From Thermoguttaceae bacterium (GTDB lineage: Bacteria; Planctomycetota; Planctomycetia; Pirellulales; Thermoguttaceae), in contig JANXBW010000010.1 in assembly GCA_025060325.1 (NCBI GenBank), positions 1-64,000 on the forward strand: a stretch of DNA of 64,000 bases. The letters run 5' to 3'. This document shows, in pieces, positions 1-9,400 of the stretch (position 1 is the stretch's first letter; every line of letters starts with the position of its first letter). Both the position numbers and the translations under genes were made by a program. Under the pieces are notes generated by a model. That model was not told where the DNA came from, ran no database searches, and saw only the letters and a program-made list of their open reading frames with translations.

Positions 1-79
1 CTTTATCCCATAATTAGCGTTAGTAATACTCCGTGAGCATGTGTCTTGCGATCCATTTACGGATTCAGCAGGCAAGTGC

Positions 80-385
80 ATGGACTGGGAATTCTTTTCC
101 GAACCTGTTGCGGAGCTGATCCTGGCCACCGCCGGCCTCATCATTCTGATTCTTGTGGGGTTGTACGTGCTGTCAAAGTTACGCGGGGAGATTCGAGACA
201 GGGGAAATCCGTCGGTGGATTTGCTCGCGGAGTTCAGAGAGTTGCGGGAAAAGGGGCTTCTGACGGAGAAGGAATATGAAAGCATTCGGGCGAATTTGAC
301 AGCCCGGGCTGGGATTCGTCCCCGCAATGTCGGAGAATCGGAAGGTTCGGTTGCCAGCGATTCTAGCGAAGGTGCCAATAGGTAA
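80..385 (+). CDS. Small membrane protein with a SHOCT-like C-terminal helix pair
   Basis: Predicted single-pass membrane protein of about 101 residues. A hydrophobic stretch near residues 12-32 is followed by a basic stop-transfer segment and a short soluble tail. The tail segment LLAEFRELREKGLLTEKEYE resembles the SHOCT motif (short helical pair with a Leu-Thr-Glu-Glu-Glu-Tyr-like core), which often mediates oligomerisation. I place the start at ATG 80 because AGG lies 8-9 bases upstream; an in-frame GTG at 41 would add 13 residues, including two Cys, but has no visible ribosome binding site. No function can be assigned. It lies on the same strand as clpX but about 200 bases upstream, so co-transcription is possible but unproven. 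Confidence 0.6.
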   Translation: MDWEFFSEPVAELILATAGLIILILVGLYVLSKLRGEIRDRGNPSVDLLAEFRELREKGLLTEKEYESIRANLTARAGIRPRNVGESEGSVASDSSEGANR

Positions 386-601
386 AAATGCAGCGCTGAA
401 AACGATTGCTTGTGGTTCGGAGCCTAAACCTAACTCGCCGGATAGTTGGTCAGGGTGGAGAACCCTCCATCGCCCTTCGTGGCTAGCCGATCAGATAGTT
501 TGAAATCATTCGCTGGCTTAATCGCTGTGGCAAACGAGCCGGGGGCAAAGCTGTTTAAGTTTGCCGGTTATGAGGGGGCGTAAGCCGGCAGGCGCAACTC
601 A

Positions 602-1960
602 GTGGACTTAGTGGGCTTGTTGGGTGGCGGTACTTGTTGGGGCAGGGCGGGCGCTGAAGGGTTGGGACCTAGCCTAACGAGCGGCGGGGAAAGCACCTTT
701 GGGCAACGAGGCACCGGCACCGTGCGACGCAATGCGTTTTGCTCCTTTTGTCGAAAAAGCTACCGAGAGGTTGGTCCACTGGTGGAAGGTCCCGGGGATG
801 TTTTCATCTGCGGGGAATGTATCGAGCTTTGCCAGTCGATTCTCCAACAGGAGCGTCGCCGCCGCGGTACGACTCAGCCCCTTTTCCACCGGATTCCCAC
901 CCCGCGGGAGATAGTTCGCAAGCTTGACGAATACGTCGTTGGGCAGGATCGCACCAAGAAGATCCTTGCCGTAGCCGTTTACACGCATTATAAACGGCTG
1001 CAGCATGGGGGTAAAAACCCCAACGTAGCCATCGACAAGTCGAATATCCTCCTCATCGGGCCAACCGGTTCAGGAAAGACTCTTCTTGCGCGCACGCTTT
1101 CCCAGATTGTCGACGTGCCCTTTGCCATCGGCGATGCCACCACGTTGACCGAGGCTGGTTACGTCGGCGAGGACGTGGAAAACCTGCTCCTCCGTTTATT
1201 GCATGCGGCCGATTTCGACATCGAGGCGGCACAGCGGGGCATTGTTTACATCGACGAGATCGACAAAATAGCTAAACGTGGCCCGAATATGTCCATCACT
1301 CGGGATGTCTCCGGGGAGGGAGTCCAACAGGCCCTTCTGAAAATGCTCGAAGGCACAGTTTCCAATGTGCCTCCCCAAGGCGGCCGGAAGCACCCCGAGC
1401 AGCAGTATATCCAAGTGGACACAACGAACATACTGTTTATTTGTGGAGGAACTTTCGTCGGGCTGGAAGAAATTATTGCTCGTCGGTTGGGCAAGCGGGC
1501 AATTGGATTCGGGCAGAGTGCTGCCACCCACAAGGAAATGTCGTTGGGCGAGCTTTTGTCCCATGTGACAACGGACGACCTATTGGAATTTGGGATGATT
1601 CCGGAGTTTATCGGCCGGCTTCCGGTCATCGCAACGCTTGACCCCTTGGGTAAAGACGATCTTATTCGGATTCTTCGGGAACCAAAGAACGCCCTTGTGA
1701 AACAGTATCAGGAACTGTTTGCCATGGAGGGGGCGGAGCTTGAGTTTACGGATGCGGCTCTTGAGGCGATTGCTGACCTAGCTTTGCAACGCGACACAGG
1801 GGCACGGGGACTGAGGGCAATTGTTGAATCAATTATGCTCGATCTCGTTTTTGAACTACCCGATCACCCGCCTGGCGGACGATACGTTATCACCGAGGAT
1901 GTCGTATTTGGCCGGAAGAAGCTCTTCCCAGCCCAAGAGGTAAAGCAAAAGACGGCTTGA
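602..1960 (+). CDS. clpX: ATP-dependent Clp protease ATP-binding subunit ClpX
   Basis: AAA+ unfoldase that recognises tagged substrates, unfolds them and feeds them to the ClpP peptidase in the cytoplasm. An N-terminal zinc-binding domain has Cys pairs at residues 47/50 and 70/73; then come Walker A GPTGSGKT (153-160), the pore-loop motif GYVGEDV, Walker B VYIDEIDK, the sequence [19 protein letters not shown] and an IGFG loop for docking to ClpP. All are characteristic of ClpX. The start is uncertain: the GTG at 602 gives 452 residues with about 40 poorly conserved N-terminal residues, and an in-frame GTG at 722 would begin seven residues before the first zinc Cys, nearer the usual length. 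No convincing ribosome binding site separates the two. No clpP is in the window. Confidence 0.96.
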   Translation: MDLVGLLGGGTCWGRAGAEGLGPSLTSGGESTFGQRGTGTVRRNAFCSFCRKSYREVGPLVEGPGDVFICGECIELCQSILQQERRRRGTTQPLFHRIPTPREIVRKLDEYVVGQDRTKKILAVAVYTHYKRLQHGGKNPNVAIDKSNILLIGPTGSGKTLLARTLSQIVDVPFAIGDATTLTEAGYVGEDVENLLLRLLHAADFDIEAAQRGIVYIDEIDKIAKRGPNMSITRDVSGEGVQQALLKMLEGTVSNVPPQGGRKHPEQQYIQVDTTNILFICGGTFVGLEEIIARRLGKRAIGFGQSAATHKEMSLGELLSHVTTDDLLEFGMIPEFIGRLPVIATLDPLGKDDLIRILREPKNALVKQYQELFAMEGAELEFTDAALEAIADLALQRDTGARGLRAIVESIMLDLVFELPDHPPGGRYVITEDVVFGRKKLFPAQEVKQKTA

Positions 1961-2202
1961 AATCGGAAGCTTAGCACACCGGGCGGAAATCTTGTTTGTT
2001 GACCAATCTTCGAGGTAGCTGAGAGCTCCGCCCCGTCTTTGCGCGATATTATCGGCGGGCTTCTTTGATCTTGGCCGGTGCTGCCTTGGGGAAAAGCAAA
2101 AGATCACCCAAAGGCTTTTCAGACAGATGGACAAAGTTTCCCTCCGCCCGCTCCTAGGCGACCTGTTTTCTTCTTTTTACCTCGTATGCAGTTAAGTCTG
2201 TG

Positions 2203-3327
2203 CTAAAGTGAGGGAGGATTTTTTGCCAATTGCCGAAGGATTTCGATTCCGCGGACAAGCGTGTTGTCGTCTACAGCGTAAGCGATGCGGAAGTGAGTGT
2301 CGCGGCGGCTAAAGACCCCACCGGGAACAAGCAACAGGCGGAATTGCCGCAGGGCAAACTCTGTAAAGGTCTTGCCGTCTGCCCAAGGGACCTCAGGGAA
2401 AGCGTAAAATGCCCCGGTCGGTCGAACAAGCCGGTAGTAGTCGGCAAGCCCCTCGACGAGCACATCGCGTTTTCGCCGATAATCAGCTATGTGGGGTGTA
2501 ACATCCGCATCTTGAGCCTGGAGCATGGCCCACTGAAGCGGATGAGGCGGGCAGACGAAAGTGTATTGTTGAATTTTGACCATCTGATCAATGATCGGCT
2601 TTGGCCCGTGGATAAATCCCAGCCGCCACCCCGGGGCCGCGTACGTCTTGCTAAAACCATCAGCCACGATTGTAAACGGATTAAAGTGACCGGGCGAAAC
2701 AAATGGGGCATCGTAGCAATAGGCTCGGTAAATCTCGTCACTTAATAGGGCGATCCCGCGATCAAGGGCAAGAAGAGCTAGTGCTTTAAGCTCGTCATGA
2801 GTCGCGGCAACACCGGTGGGGTTATTGGGGGTGTTGACGATGATCAGCTTCGTCCGCGCCGTTATAGCCCTTTCAACCTTCTCCGGGTCAATCCGAAAAT
2901 TCGGATATGTGTCGACATAGACAGGCTCGGCACCCACCAGCTTGACAAGCGCTTCGTAAACAACAAACCATGGGTCGAAGAGGATAACTTGGTCGCCCGG
3001 GTTCACCAGAGCCAAAACGGCCAACACAAGGGCCCCACTGGTGCCACAGGTGATCATCACATCCCGGTCGTCCCCGAGGTAAGTACTGCGGATCTTTTCC
3101 CTAAGCCATTCACGAAGGGGTTCGATCCCTTGCGAGGGGCTGTATCGGTTCCGGCCGGATCGAATAGCCCTGACCGCTGCCTCTTGGATAGGCGCAGGTA
3201 CTTCGAAGTGAGGCTGGCCGATAGATAAATCAACGCGATCCTCTAGCTGGGCTGCTAGCTCGAAAATGTGCTCGATGACGGAGCTTCCTAGCGCAGCGGT
3301 GCGATGAGCAAGCCAGCGATCGAACAT
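2203..3327 (-). CDS. PLP-dependent class I/II aminotransferase
   Basis: Cytoplasmic aminotransferase of fold type I, 374 residues, the normal length for the aspartate/aromatic aminotransferase branch. Visible landmarks are the NTPNNPTG motif (165-172), DEIY (197-200), the PLP Schiff-base lysine in SKTYAAPGWR (Lys227) and FRIAYA near the C-terminus with the substrate carboxylate-binding Arg. The YSPSQG segment near residue 62 is typical of the aspartate aminotransferase-like subfamily that also includes MtnE- and PatA-like enzymes. The amino-acid substrate cannot be read from sequence. It is convergent with clpX and shares direction with the isomerase 346 bases upstream, so it is probably transcribed alone. 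A second, distinct aminotransferase is at 57014-58276. Confidence 0.9.
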   Translation of the reverse strand: MFDRWLAHRTAALGSSVIEHIFELAAQLEDRVDLSIGQPHFEVPAPIQEAAVRAIRSGRNRYSPSQGIEPLREWLREKIRSTYLGDDRDVMITCGTSGALVLAVLALVNPGDQVILFDPWFVVYEALVKLVGAEPVYVDTYPNFRIDPEKVERAITARTKLIIVNTPNNPTGVAATHDELKALALLALDRGIALLSDEIYRAYCYDAPFVSPGHFNPFTIVADGFSKTYAAPGWRLGFIHGPKPIIDQMVKIQQYTFVCPPHPLQWAMLQAQDADVTPHIADYRRKRDVLVEGLADYYRLVRPTGAFYAFPEVPWADGKTFTEFALRQFRLLLVPGGVFSRRDTHFRIAYAVDDNTLVRGIEILRQLAKNPPSL

Positions 3328-3673
3328 GGAGATCCACCGTTGACTCGGGGCCTTAGTCTCCCGCGGAATGCTCCACCCCGACTTATCTACCGCCTTGAAA
3401 TCTTACAAGCACGTCTAACTCGAACATTGGGCGTCAATTGAGAACCCAACTTGCCAGCACCCAGCTTGCCCGGGCCAGAGCTTCCACCTTCCGGTCATGC
3501 TTTATCTCACTCGGGTAGGCTGTTAATGGTTTACCGAGGCTTGGTCGGATGGCACCAAAATGCGATCTTCTAGCCAGTAGCAAGCCGGCTCGACATCCAT
3601 CCCGAGTTTTCGCCCTTTTTGGGCCACTTTTGGCTTATCAACTCGGAAGGGAAAGACGTGGGCGCCCGGCGGC
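3328..3673. other. Intergenic spacer, 346 bp
   Basis: Holds the 5' side of the minus-strand aminotransferase gene and the 3' side of the isomerase gene. I see no convincing ORF, terminator or tRNA. A TTGTAA hexamer and a TAGATA hexamer on the minus strand near 3390-3410 are only weakly promoter-like (spacing 14). Confidence 0.4.
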
Positions 3674-4564
3674 TTATGTCATTCGCGCGGGCACGCGGGG
3701 GGCTTGCCAGCGCAGTCCCAAGGCCTCCCACAGTTTGCGCATCGCTTCGGCTGCTTGGCGAGTAGCCGTCTCCCGCCGAAGGCCGATGAACGGCTTCTTG
3801 TCCGGAACCGGTGTTACCGGTCCGTTGTACCCAAGGCGGCGCAATGTCTGTAGATAAGTCACCAAGTCAAGCTCGCCAGTCCCTGGGAGGACCCGGTCCG
3901 CCTCGGTGGTTTGCTCAGGTTGCGGGCGGGGGGAGGGAAAGTCTGCAAGATGGACAGCAACAATACTTTCAATACCCAGATTAGCTATTTCAGCCACTGT
4001 TGCTCCGCTTAGCTCCCAATTCCACGGATCGCACAAAAACCCCAGGTTCGGTAGGTCGATCATCTTCACCAAAAGTGCCAGCGCGTCCAGGTCGTAAATA
4101 AAAACATAAGCCTGGCCGCCACGAAGATTGGGTGCTGCGCGGAACCCTAATCCCAGCCGCACCCCTTTGGTTTGCAACACGCGACAGATTTCCGTGAACC
4201 GAGCACGATGAAACTCGAAATTTTCGTGATAGGGTCGTTTGTCTCCCGCGGGGGGAACGATGGCAATGCATCGGGTACAGCCGACCTCCGCCGCTACTGC
4301 CGCTTGGAATTCCAGTTTTTGCAAATTCTTACGGAATTGCTCGTCATCAGTATCCCAATCAAAGGGCAGTTTGAAAGCTCCCAGCCGGATTTGGGCGCTG
4401 TCGATAAAACGGCGGGTGTATGGCAGTCCGTAGTGCTCCGCTCGCGCCGCGAAGTCCACAATGTCCAGATCGATCCCCTCAAAGCCGTAGGTCAGAGCCG
4501 TCTCAATGATTTCGCTTTCTAACCCGTGGATCGCAAGGGCCGCCGGATCAAGATTACTAAACAT
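3674..4564 (-). CDS. Sugar phosphate isomerase/epimerase (xylose isomerase-like TIM barrel)
   Basis: Soluble 296-residue TIM-barrel protein of the AP endonuclease family 2 fold (IolE/hydroxypyruvate isomerase-like). The pattern is typical: an N-terminal strand leading into YGFEGIDLD, a middle strand with CIAIVPP, a conserved Asp-Pro-Trp-Asn (LCDPWNWE) that supplies metal ligands, VHLADFP with the metal-binding His, and a late LPGTGELD segment where the final Glu binds metal. Planctomycetes carry many paralogues, which act in sugar or inositol catabolism; the actual substrate is not readable. There is no Tat or Sec signal, so it is cytoplasmic. It is likely monocistronic, since the gap upstream exceeds 1.1 kb and the next gene is on the other strand. 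Confidence 0.85.
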   Translation of the reverse strand: MFSNLDPAALAIHGLESEIIETALTYGFEGIDLDIVDFAARAEHYGLPYTRRFIDSAQIRLGAFKLPFDWDTDDEQFRKNLQKLEFQAAVAAEVGCTRCIAIVPPAGDKRPYHENFEFHRARFTEICRVLQTKGVRLGLGFRAAPNLRGGQAYVFIYDLDALALLVKMIDLPNLGFLCDPWNWELSGATVAEIANLGIESIVAVHLADFPSPRPQPEQTTEADRVLPGTGELDLVTYLQTLRRLGYNGPVTPVPDKKPFIGLRRETATRQAAEAMRKLWEALGLRWQAPRVPARMT

Positions 4565-5163
4565 CGATCACTCCGTTCCTTTTCCCGGAAAAAGGTGATC
4601 CCCGTTTGTACCTCAAATCTTCTTTCTCTTCGCTAAAAGCGGGGGAAGTCCTATCTTCCAAATTGCCCCCGGTTGAGGGGAGGCAGAGTGCGAAGGCTCT
4701 TATTATGGGCAAGGTCTCCACGGGGCGAAAGGGGGAGTTCAGGGCCCGACCCGATCAAAGGGGATTGACTGCAAAGGTTTCGGTGGCGTTGTCCCAGAGG
4801 TGATTCTTGTCCCAGAGAAGTGCTGGCCAGAAATGGTACCCAAAGAGCATCGGGAACGTGTTCTTAGGGGAGGGGCGGCCCACGACGTTTCGGGGGAGGC
4901 CTCCTAGCCGACGGAGGGGAAGGAAGTTGAACTGGAGTGAGACCCTTTCTCGGGTGTGTTATTCGGGACTCGTTGCAGGCCGATTGGGAAAAGCTGATAA
5001 AGCGGCCTCGAAACACCCTCGGCGTATCCTCATTACCCAGCGGAATGGCGGCTCGCACTACTTGGGGGAGGCGAATTTTTTGGCGATTCTTTCATCCGGT
5101 CGTCGGGATTCGGTTCGGCAAAATGACCCCCGAAACACCAGACCTCCGAGTTGGTTAGATTGG

Positions 5164-5213
5164 CTGCCAAATTGGCAGTCTCCGGTAACATTCTCATTTT
5201 TACGCGATGTTAC
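5164..5213. promoter_or_regulatory. Two adjacent inverted repeats, operator-like
   Basis: First element: CTGCCAA, one central base, TTGGCAG (5164-5178), a perfect 7-bp dyad. Second element: GTAACAT (5185-5191) and ATGTTAC (5207-5213), a perfect 7-bp dyad with a 15-base spacer. They lie seven bases apart and upstream of the nine-codon ORF. TTGGCA at 5172-5177 is also a reasonable -35 hexamer, but no good -10 lies at the right distance. Confidence 0.4.
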
Positions 5214-5265
5214 ACTAGAACCCACCGCGTGTCGTAAGTCTAGAAACTATAAGGAGATAAGCATC

Positions 5266-5295
5266 ATGCTGTTGGAATGCCATCTTGCGGGCTGA
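5266..5295 (+). CDS. Possible nine-residue ORF with strong ribosome binding site
   Basis: ATG at 5266 is preceded by AAGGAG at 5251-5256, nine bases away, the best-spaced Shine-Dalgarno in this gap. It encodes MLLECHLAG and then stops with TGA. It could be a leader peptide or a microprotein, or the purine tract may be coincidence. Nothing downstream resembles an attenuator tied directly to it, and the heat-shock gene begins more than 400 bases later. No function is claimed. Confidence 0.2.
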   Translation: MLLECHLAG

Positions 5296-5628
5296 TTGGC
5301 ACGGTACTTGTAAAGCACAAATTTCCGGAAAAAGAAAACCTGCCTCAACGTTAAGAACCCCTCACCTCACTCGCAGCCGCCCGCCCTCCAGAAAAACTCC
5401 TAACGCTCCATTTCAGACCTCGTATCGACTGGGCGGCGGTCGGGGGCGATAGCCCTCCGACAGTCTTCCGAAACGCTCCGAACAATTCCTTCTGATCCCG
5501 CTCGGCGCATGGATGACGCCGGGTGGTTCGCGATAAAACCCGGCCCAAACCGGGCTGGGCTCCCGACTCGGTAGCATCCCCGTCCACAGCGGGAGGCCGG
5601 CTTGGACGGTGCCTCGATAAACTGCCGA

Positions 5629-5704
5629 CCAACCAGGAAGCATCCGGCTGGTTGGGAGGCAGCGGAAGGGGTAGCCGGATGCGAACTTCCAGCAATGGAG
5701 GAGG
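5629..5704 (+). promoter_or_regulatory. Structured 5' leader of the small heat-shock gene, candidate RNA thermometer
   Basis: Three helices can be drawn. Helix 1: CCAACCAG (5629-5636) with CTGGTTGG (5648-5655), 11-base loop. Helix 2: GCATCCGGCT (5640-5649) with AGCCGGATGC (5673-5682), ten perfect pairs. Helix 1 and helix 2 share bases 5648-5649 and the 5' arm of helix 2 lies in the loop of helix 1, so they exclude each other. Helix 3: CTTCCA (5686-5691), GCAA tetraloop, TGGAGG (5696-5701), six pairs including one G-U, which buries the first GGAGG of the ribosome binding site. A second AGGAG (5702-5706) stays free, so sequestration would be partial. Small heat-shock genes are the classic site of ROSE-type thermometers, which have this multi-hairpin layout. 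Confidence 0.5.
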
Positions 5705-5711
5705 AGTGGGC

Positions 5712-6167
5712 ATGACGAGGGCGTTGGTTCCGTGGGATGTCCGCTTGCCGAGGCTTTTCGAGAGCTTCCGTCGGGAGATTGACGAGCTATTCGATCAGTT
5801 CTTCGGCATGTGGGAAGATGGCCGCGAGCGTTGGGCCGTCTTCGCACCTCGGGCTAATGTCGCAGAGACCGACACCCATTACGAGGTGACTGTCGATCTG
5901 CCCGGCATGAAGCCTGAGGAGTTTAGCGTCGAGCTGAAGGACAATCAGCTTTGGATCACCGGGGAGCGCAAGCGCGAGCACGAGGAGACCGGCAAGACCT
6001 ATCACCGGATCGAGCGGCTGTACGGCCAGTTCCGGCGGGTCATTCCCTTCCCGGCACCTGTTAACGCCGAGAAGGTGGAGGCCGAGTACAAGGATGGCGT
6101 CTTGCGGATCCTCGTGCCCAAGGATGAGTCGGCTCAACCCAAGCGGATCACCGTGAAGACTGGGTGA
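5712..6167 (+). CDS. Hsp20/alpha-crystallin family small heat-shock protein
   Basis: ATP-independent holdase chaperone of 151 residues that binds unfolding proteins in the cytoplasm as large oligomers. The alpha-crystallin domain runs from about residue 48 to 140, with PRANVAETDTHYEVTVDLPG opening it, DNQLWITGERK in the middle, and the A-x-x-x-N-G-V-L-like signature as YKDGVLRILVPK near the end. The C-terminal tail contains PKRITVK, the I-x-I/V-type motif used for oligomer contacts. The N-terminal RLFESFRREIDELFDQFFG is the usual amphipathic arm. ATG 5712 is chosen because GGAGGAGG (5697-5704) sits seven bases upstream; longer in-frame starts only translate the leader. It is monocistronic, with its own terminator at 6248-6289. 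Confidence 0.95.
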   Translation: MTRALVPWDVRLPRLFESFRREIDELFDQFFGMWEDGRERWAVFAPRANVAETDTHYEVTVDLPGMKPEEFSVELKDNQLWITGERKREHEETGKTYHRIERLYGQFRRVIPFPAPVNAEKVEAEYKDGVLRILVPKDESAQPKRITVKTG

Positions 6168-6247
6168 ACCGGCTTGGCGGGGCCGCCCTTGGACGCTTGA
6201 CGCCTTGTAGCGCCAGTTGTCGCTCACTCCGGATACGGATTCCGTAC

Positions 6248-6289
6248 CGCGGCCGAGCACTTTCGGTGTCTCGGCCGCGTTTGCTTTTT
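6248..6289 (+). terminator. Rho-independent terminator after the heat-shock gene
   Basis: CGCGGCCGAG (6248-6257) pairs perfectly over ten bases with CTCGGCCGCG (6270-6279); the loop can add CAC/GTG. The stem is followed by TTTGCTTTTT. It lies 80 bases after the stop codon on the same strand. This is one of the two clearest terminators in the window. Confidence 0.9.
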
Positions 6290-6425
6290 GAAGCCGCAAG
6301 GAAGGGCTGTTAGAGATCCCCCGGTCACCCCGTCGCTCGGGCTGAGGGGGCCTTTCGGAAAAAGAAGCGCGGAGCTTTCCGGCATCGGCTTCCTTTGAGC
6401 CGAAACCGCGGGCGTATGCACCTGT

Positions 6426-9400
6426 TCACTCGGCACTCAATTCGTAGGCGAACACTCCCGGCTCGCAAAAAAGGGTTACAATCCCGTCCGTGACTTTGAT
6501 AGCAGTTTTTTCCCCCGGGCTTCCCTCTATGGAGATTGGCCGCACAAAGCGCGGTTCAGCTAACCGCCACGGAAGGGCCGACCAGCGGATCCTAATTTCC
6601 CATGGCTCGCCAGTCTGACCGGGCAGGGGGGTAACAACGAGCCGCCCCTCTTGGGGCTGGAGTCGACACCCTCCCGCTGTCATTACGGGGCCAAAGTCAA
6701 CAAGTCGGCCCTCCGGATTTTGCCGGGATAAGACCGGGTCTTGCTCCGGAAGAATCGGCGCAAAAGACGCATCGGTCAATTTGCCAGCTTCAGTGGCCAC
6801 CTGCAATTTACCAATTCGAACTCGCGATGTCCCGTCATCCGGGCCTTGAAGCGGCAGTCGCCGCCCGGTACCAGGATGGAACCATCCAGCACGAAGTTCG
6901 AAATTGCCGGCCTGCCAGTTGGGCAAATATGTGCGGGCTACGCCAATAAGCTCGCCCTCGCGATGGGGTCCAACAAGATCTCCCTGGACACTTGCTTGAA
7001 ATGCGATCTCTCCGTCCTGATCGCAAAAGTGGAGGAACGGTCGGTAACCCTCCGGAATGCTACTTTTCAGTGTCCATCTGAGCGAAAGCTCCAAGGTATT
7101 TGGCGCGGCTATCCGGACACTTTCCACGCGGAGGTGTACCGAGCGGGCTTCGCCGGGGAACTTTCGCCCGTTGACATAAAGCCAGTGTGGGCATACGGCC
7201 ATTTCGCTTATCACGCCGCTGCGACGGGCAATCGAAGCTTCCACCGGCTCCGCTGATGTGTTGACTCTTGCCAAAAAACCATACGGCGGCAAAACAACAC
7301 CTTCCACCACCCAATCGGTTTGACCGCGGTTAACCCACACCTTACCACCGTCGCTCCAAGAGACAATCTGCCGATGAAGGTCATTGTCAACAAAAGTCAC
7401 ATCCTCGATAGTCCGCAGGGCCAAGGCTCGGGCCACAGGCTGTGTGAGCCAATATTTACGCACGACATCGTATCCAAAGGGGGCGGACACCATCGCAGGA
7501 TGCCCGGTTAACATCTCGGTCGTTATATAGTCGTCGCTATAAATACCGTGCAGCCTCGGGTCGAGACCCGCTTGGTACCGAGGTGCATATCCTGCCCCGT
7601 GAAGGATGAATCGATGATGATGGGCAGCGTCCAACCACGGTATCCGCTCTGCATCCTGACACGGCCAATTCCAGACAGCCCACTGATACCGGCCGGCTCC
7701 TACCGGTGAACCCACACGAAGGTGATTCGCGGTCGCTCCATCCAGCCAGCCTATCAGCTGATCGTGGCCACTTTCCGAAATCTGGGGGGCACTACCGCCC
7801 AGAAATTCCCGGATCCATGCGAAATGTTCGCGCCAGGAGTTCCGCGTGTAGACGCGGTCCACAAACTGGCCATCGGCTGTCCAATAGTCATATGGTTCGA
7901 TGCTCGCCCACACATCGATGAAGTAAGCCGTTGGGGCAAGATGCTCTTTGATAAGCCGGAGATTTTGTCGCAGGAAAGGCTCAACCTGGTCAGCCCGAAA
8001 ACGATAGGACTGAGCATTACGTCCTTCATTAAACCAGGCACGCACTGGCTGACCGGCTTTTGTAAACGCAATGCGCTCCTTGTAGGAAAACCCCTCTGCA
8101 TCTGGATAGAAATCGATGTAATTGTCATGGAGACCGAAAAGGACACCATGTTTTCGACACGTGTCAACTAAAAGCCGCATGTCCTCCAATGAGCCGAGTT
8201 GAGGGTTGGGGGGAAAGATCTCCGGCAGCCTATAGTCATAGCCCCATCGCTGCCAGTTATGCCATAACACCATCGCGTCAGTAAGACCATATCGGAAGGC
8301 ATTTTCCAAGGCCGCAGCACTTTCCCGGTAGCGGCCACCCCAAAGGTCAAAAACAAACCGCCCGGCGGCCAGTGGCACTCCCGCCGCAGCCCGCAGACCG
8401 CAGCCTTCGCGATAGATCTTAACCGCCTTCCAAATATTCTCATGAGGAATAAACATCATCGTTGATGAGTGCGGCACATGGAGCGAGGCGTGCTGACGCG
8501 CCGGATCAACCCGAAGATGCGTAGGCGGATTGTCCACAGCCTGGACTAGGCATTTGCCGTCGCCAAATTCTATACCTATAAACGAGCTTGCTAAGCGGTG
8601 TCCATCGAAACCTAGTGAGAATTCGCCCGGCTGCTGGATGACGTTTCCGTGCCCGGCGTAAACACGCCAGATGGCCTCGCTCCACTTGTCGACGGCTAAA
8701 TCCTCAATGAAAACTGCCCAAAAAGGCCTCGGCGGAGGCGTCTTCTCAAGCCAAAAGCGAAAGCGAAGGATACCATCGGTCGTCTCCGCCGCCACGACCA
8801 GCTCGATCGGCCCCCACGGAGTTTCTAGTATGTGGCGTGCCCGCCGCTCCCCGCTGGCTAGTTCATCTTTTATCTCCGTTAAAAGAAAGGGGGAGTGGGC
8901 ACTGTCGACGCGCACCCCAAGGACGCGAAGCTGGAAACCGCGAAAACTGATCTCTTTACCCGTAGATGACCGAAGGGACACTGTGGCGTCCAACCAGCCG
9001 CGCTCACCCGGCCAAAGGAGGTATTCCCAGCGCTGGTTCTCCCATTGGGCTACGCCCAATCGAATGGCTGTGGCAGGGTCAAGAGCGGGCGAGGGCGCCT
9101 TCGGTTCCCCAACCACAAGCATAGGTTCGCCCCAAAACGATTGATCCCAACCGGTGTTTCGCTTGGGTCCGGGGTCCGCTTCCAGCTGAAGCCGCACTTC
9201 CTGACCAGCAAATTTTGTCAGGTCTACGGAAAGAGGTCGCCATGTTTTATCAACAATGTGAGATTCGAACACAATTTCTCCCGCTTGGCCGAGCGGGGCA
9301 TCCCATGGGACAGCCCGAATGCGAAATGTGACCCCGTCGCTTTGACCTGTGGGATTAATAGCTGCAAAAAACTGGATTGCCACCTTGGCTGAGGTCGGCA

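Larger units (their letters stand above)
4565..5711. other. Long intergenic region upstream of the small heat-shock gene
   Basis: Divergent spacer of about 1.15 kb. The first 600 bases show no supported gene; the open frame at 4807-5295 has random-looking composition. The right half carries two adjacent inverted repeats (5164-5213), a nine-codon ORF with a strong ribosome binding site (5266-5295), a 6-bp inverted repeat CCGTCC/GGACGG (5580-5585, 5604-5609) and the folded leader of the heat-shock gene. No CIRCE element (TTAGCACTC-N9-GAGTGCTAA) is present. Confidence 0.6.

Noticed and set aside
4807-5295. 162-codon open frame
   Set aside because: Composition and codon use are random-like; only its last nine codons have a ribosome binding site.
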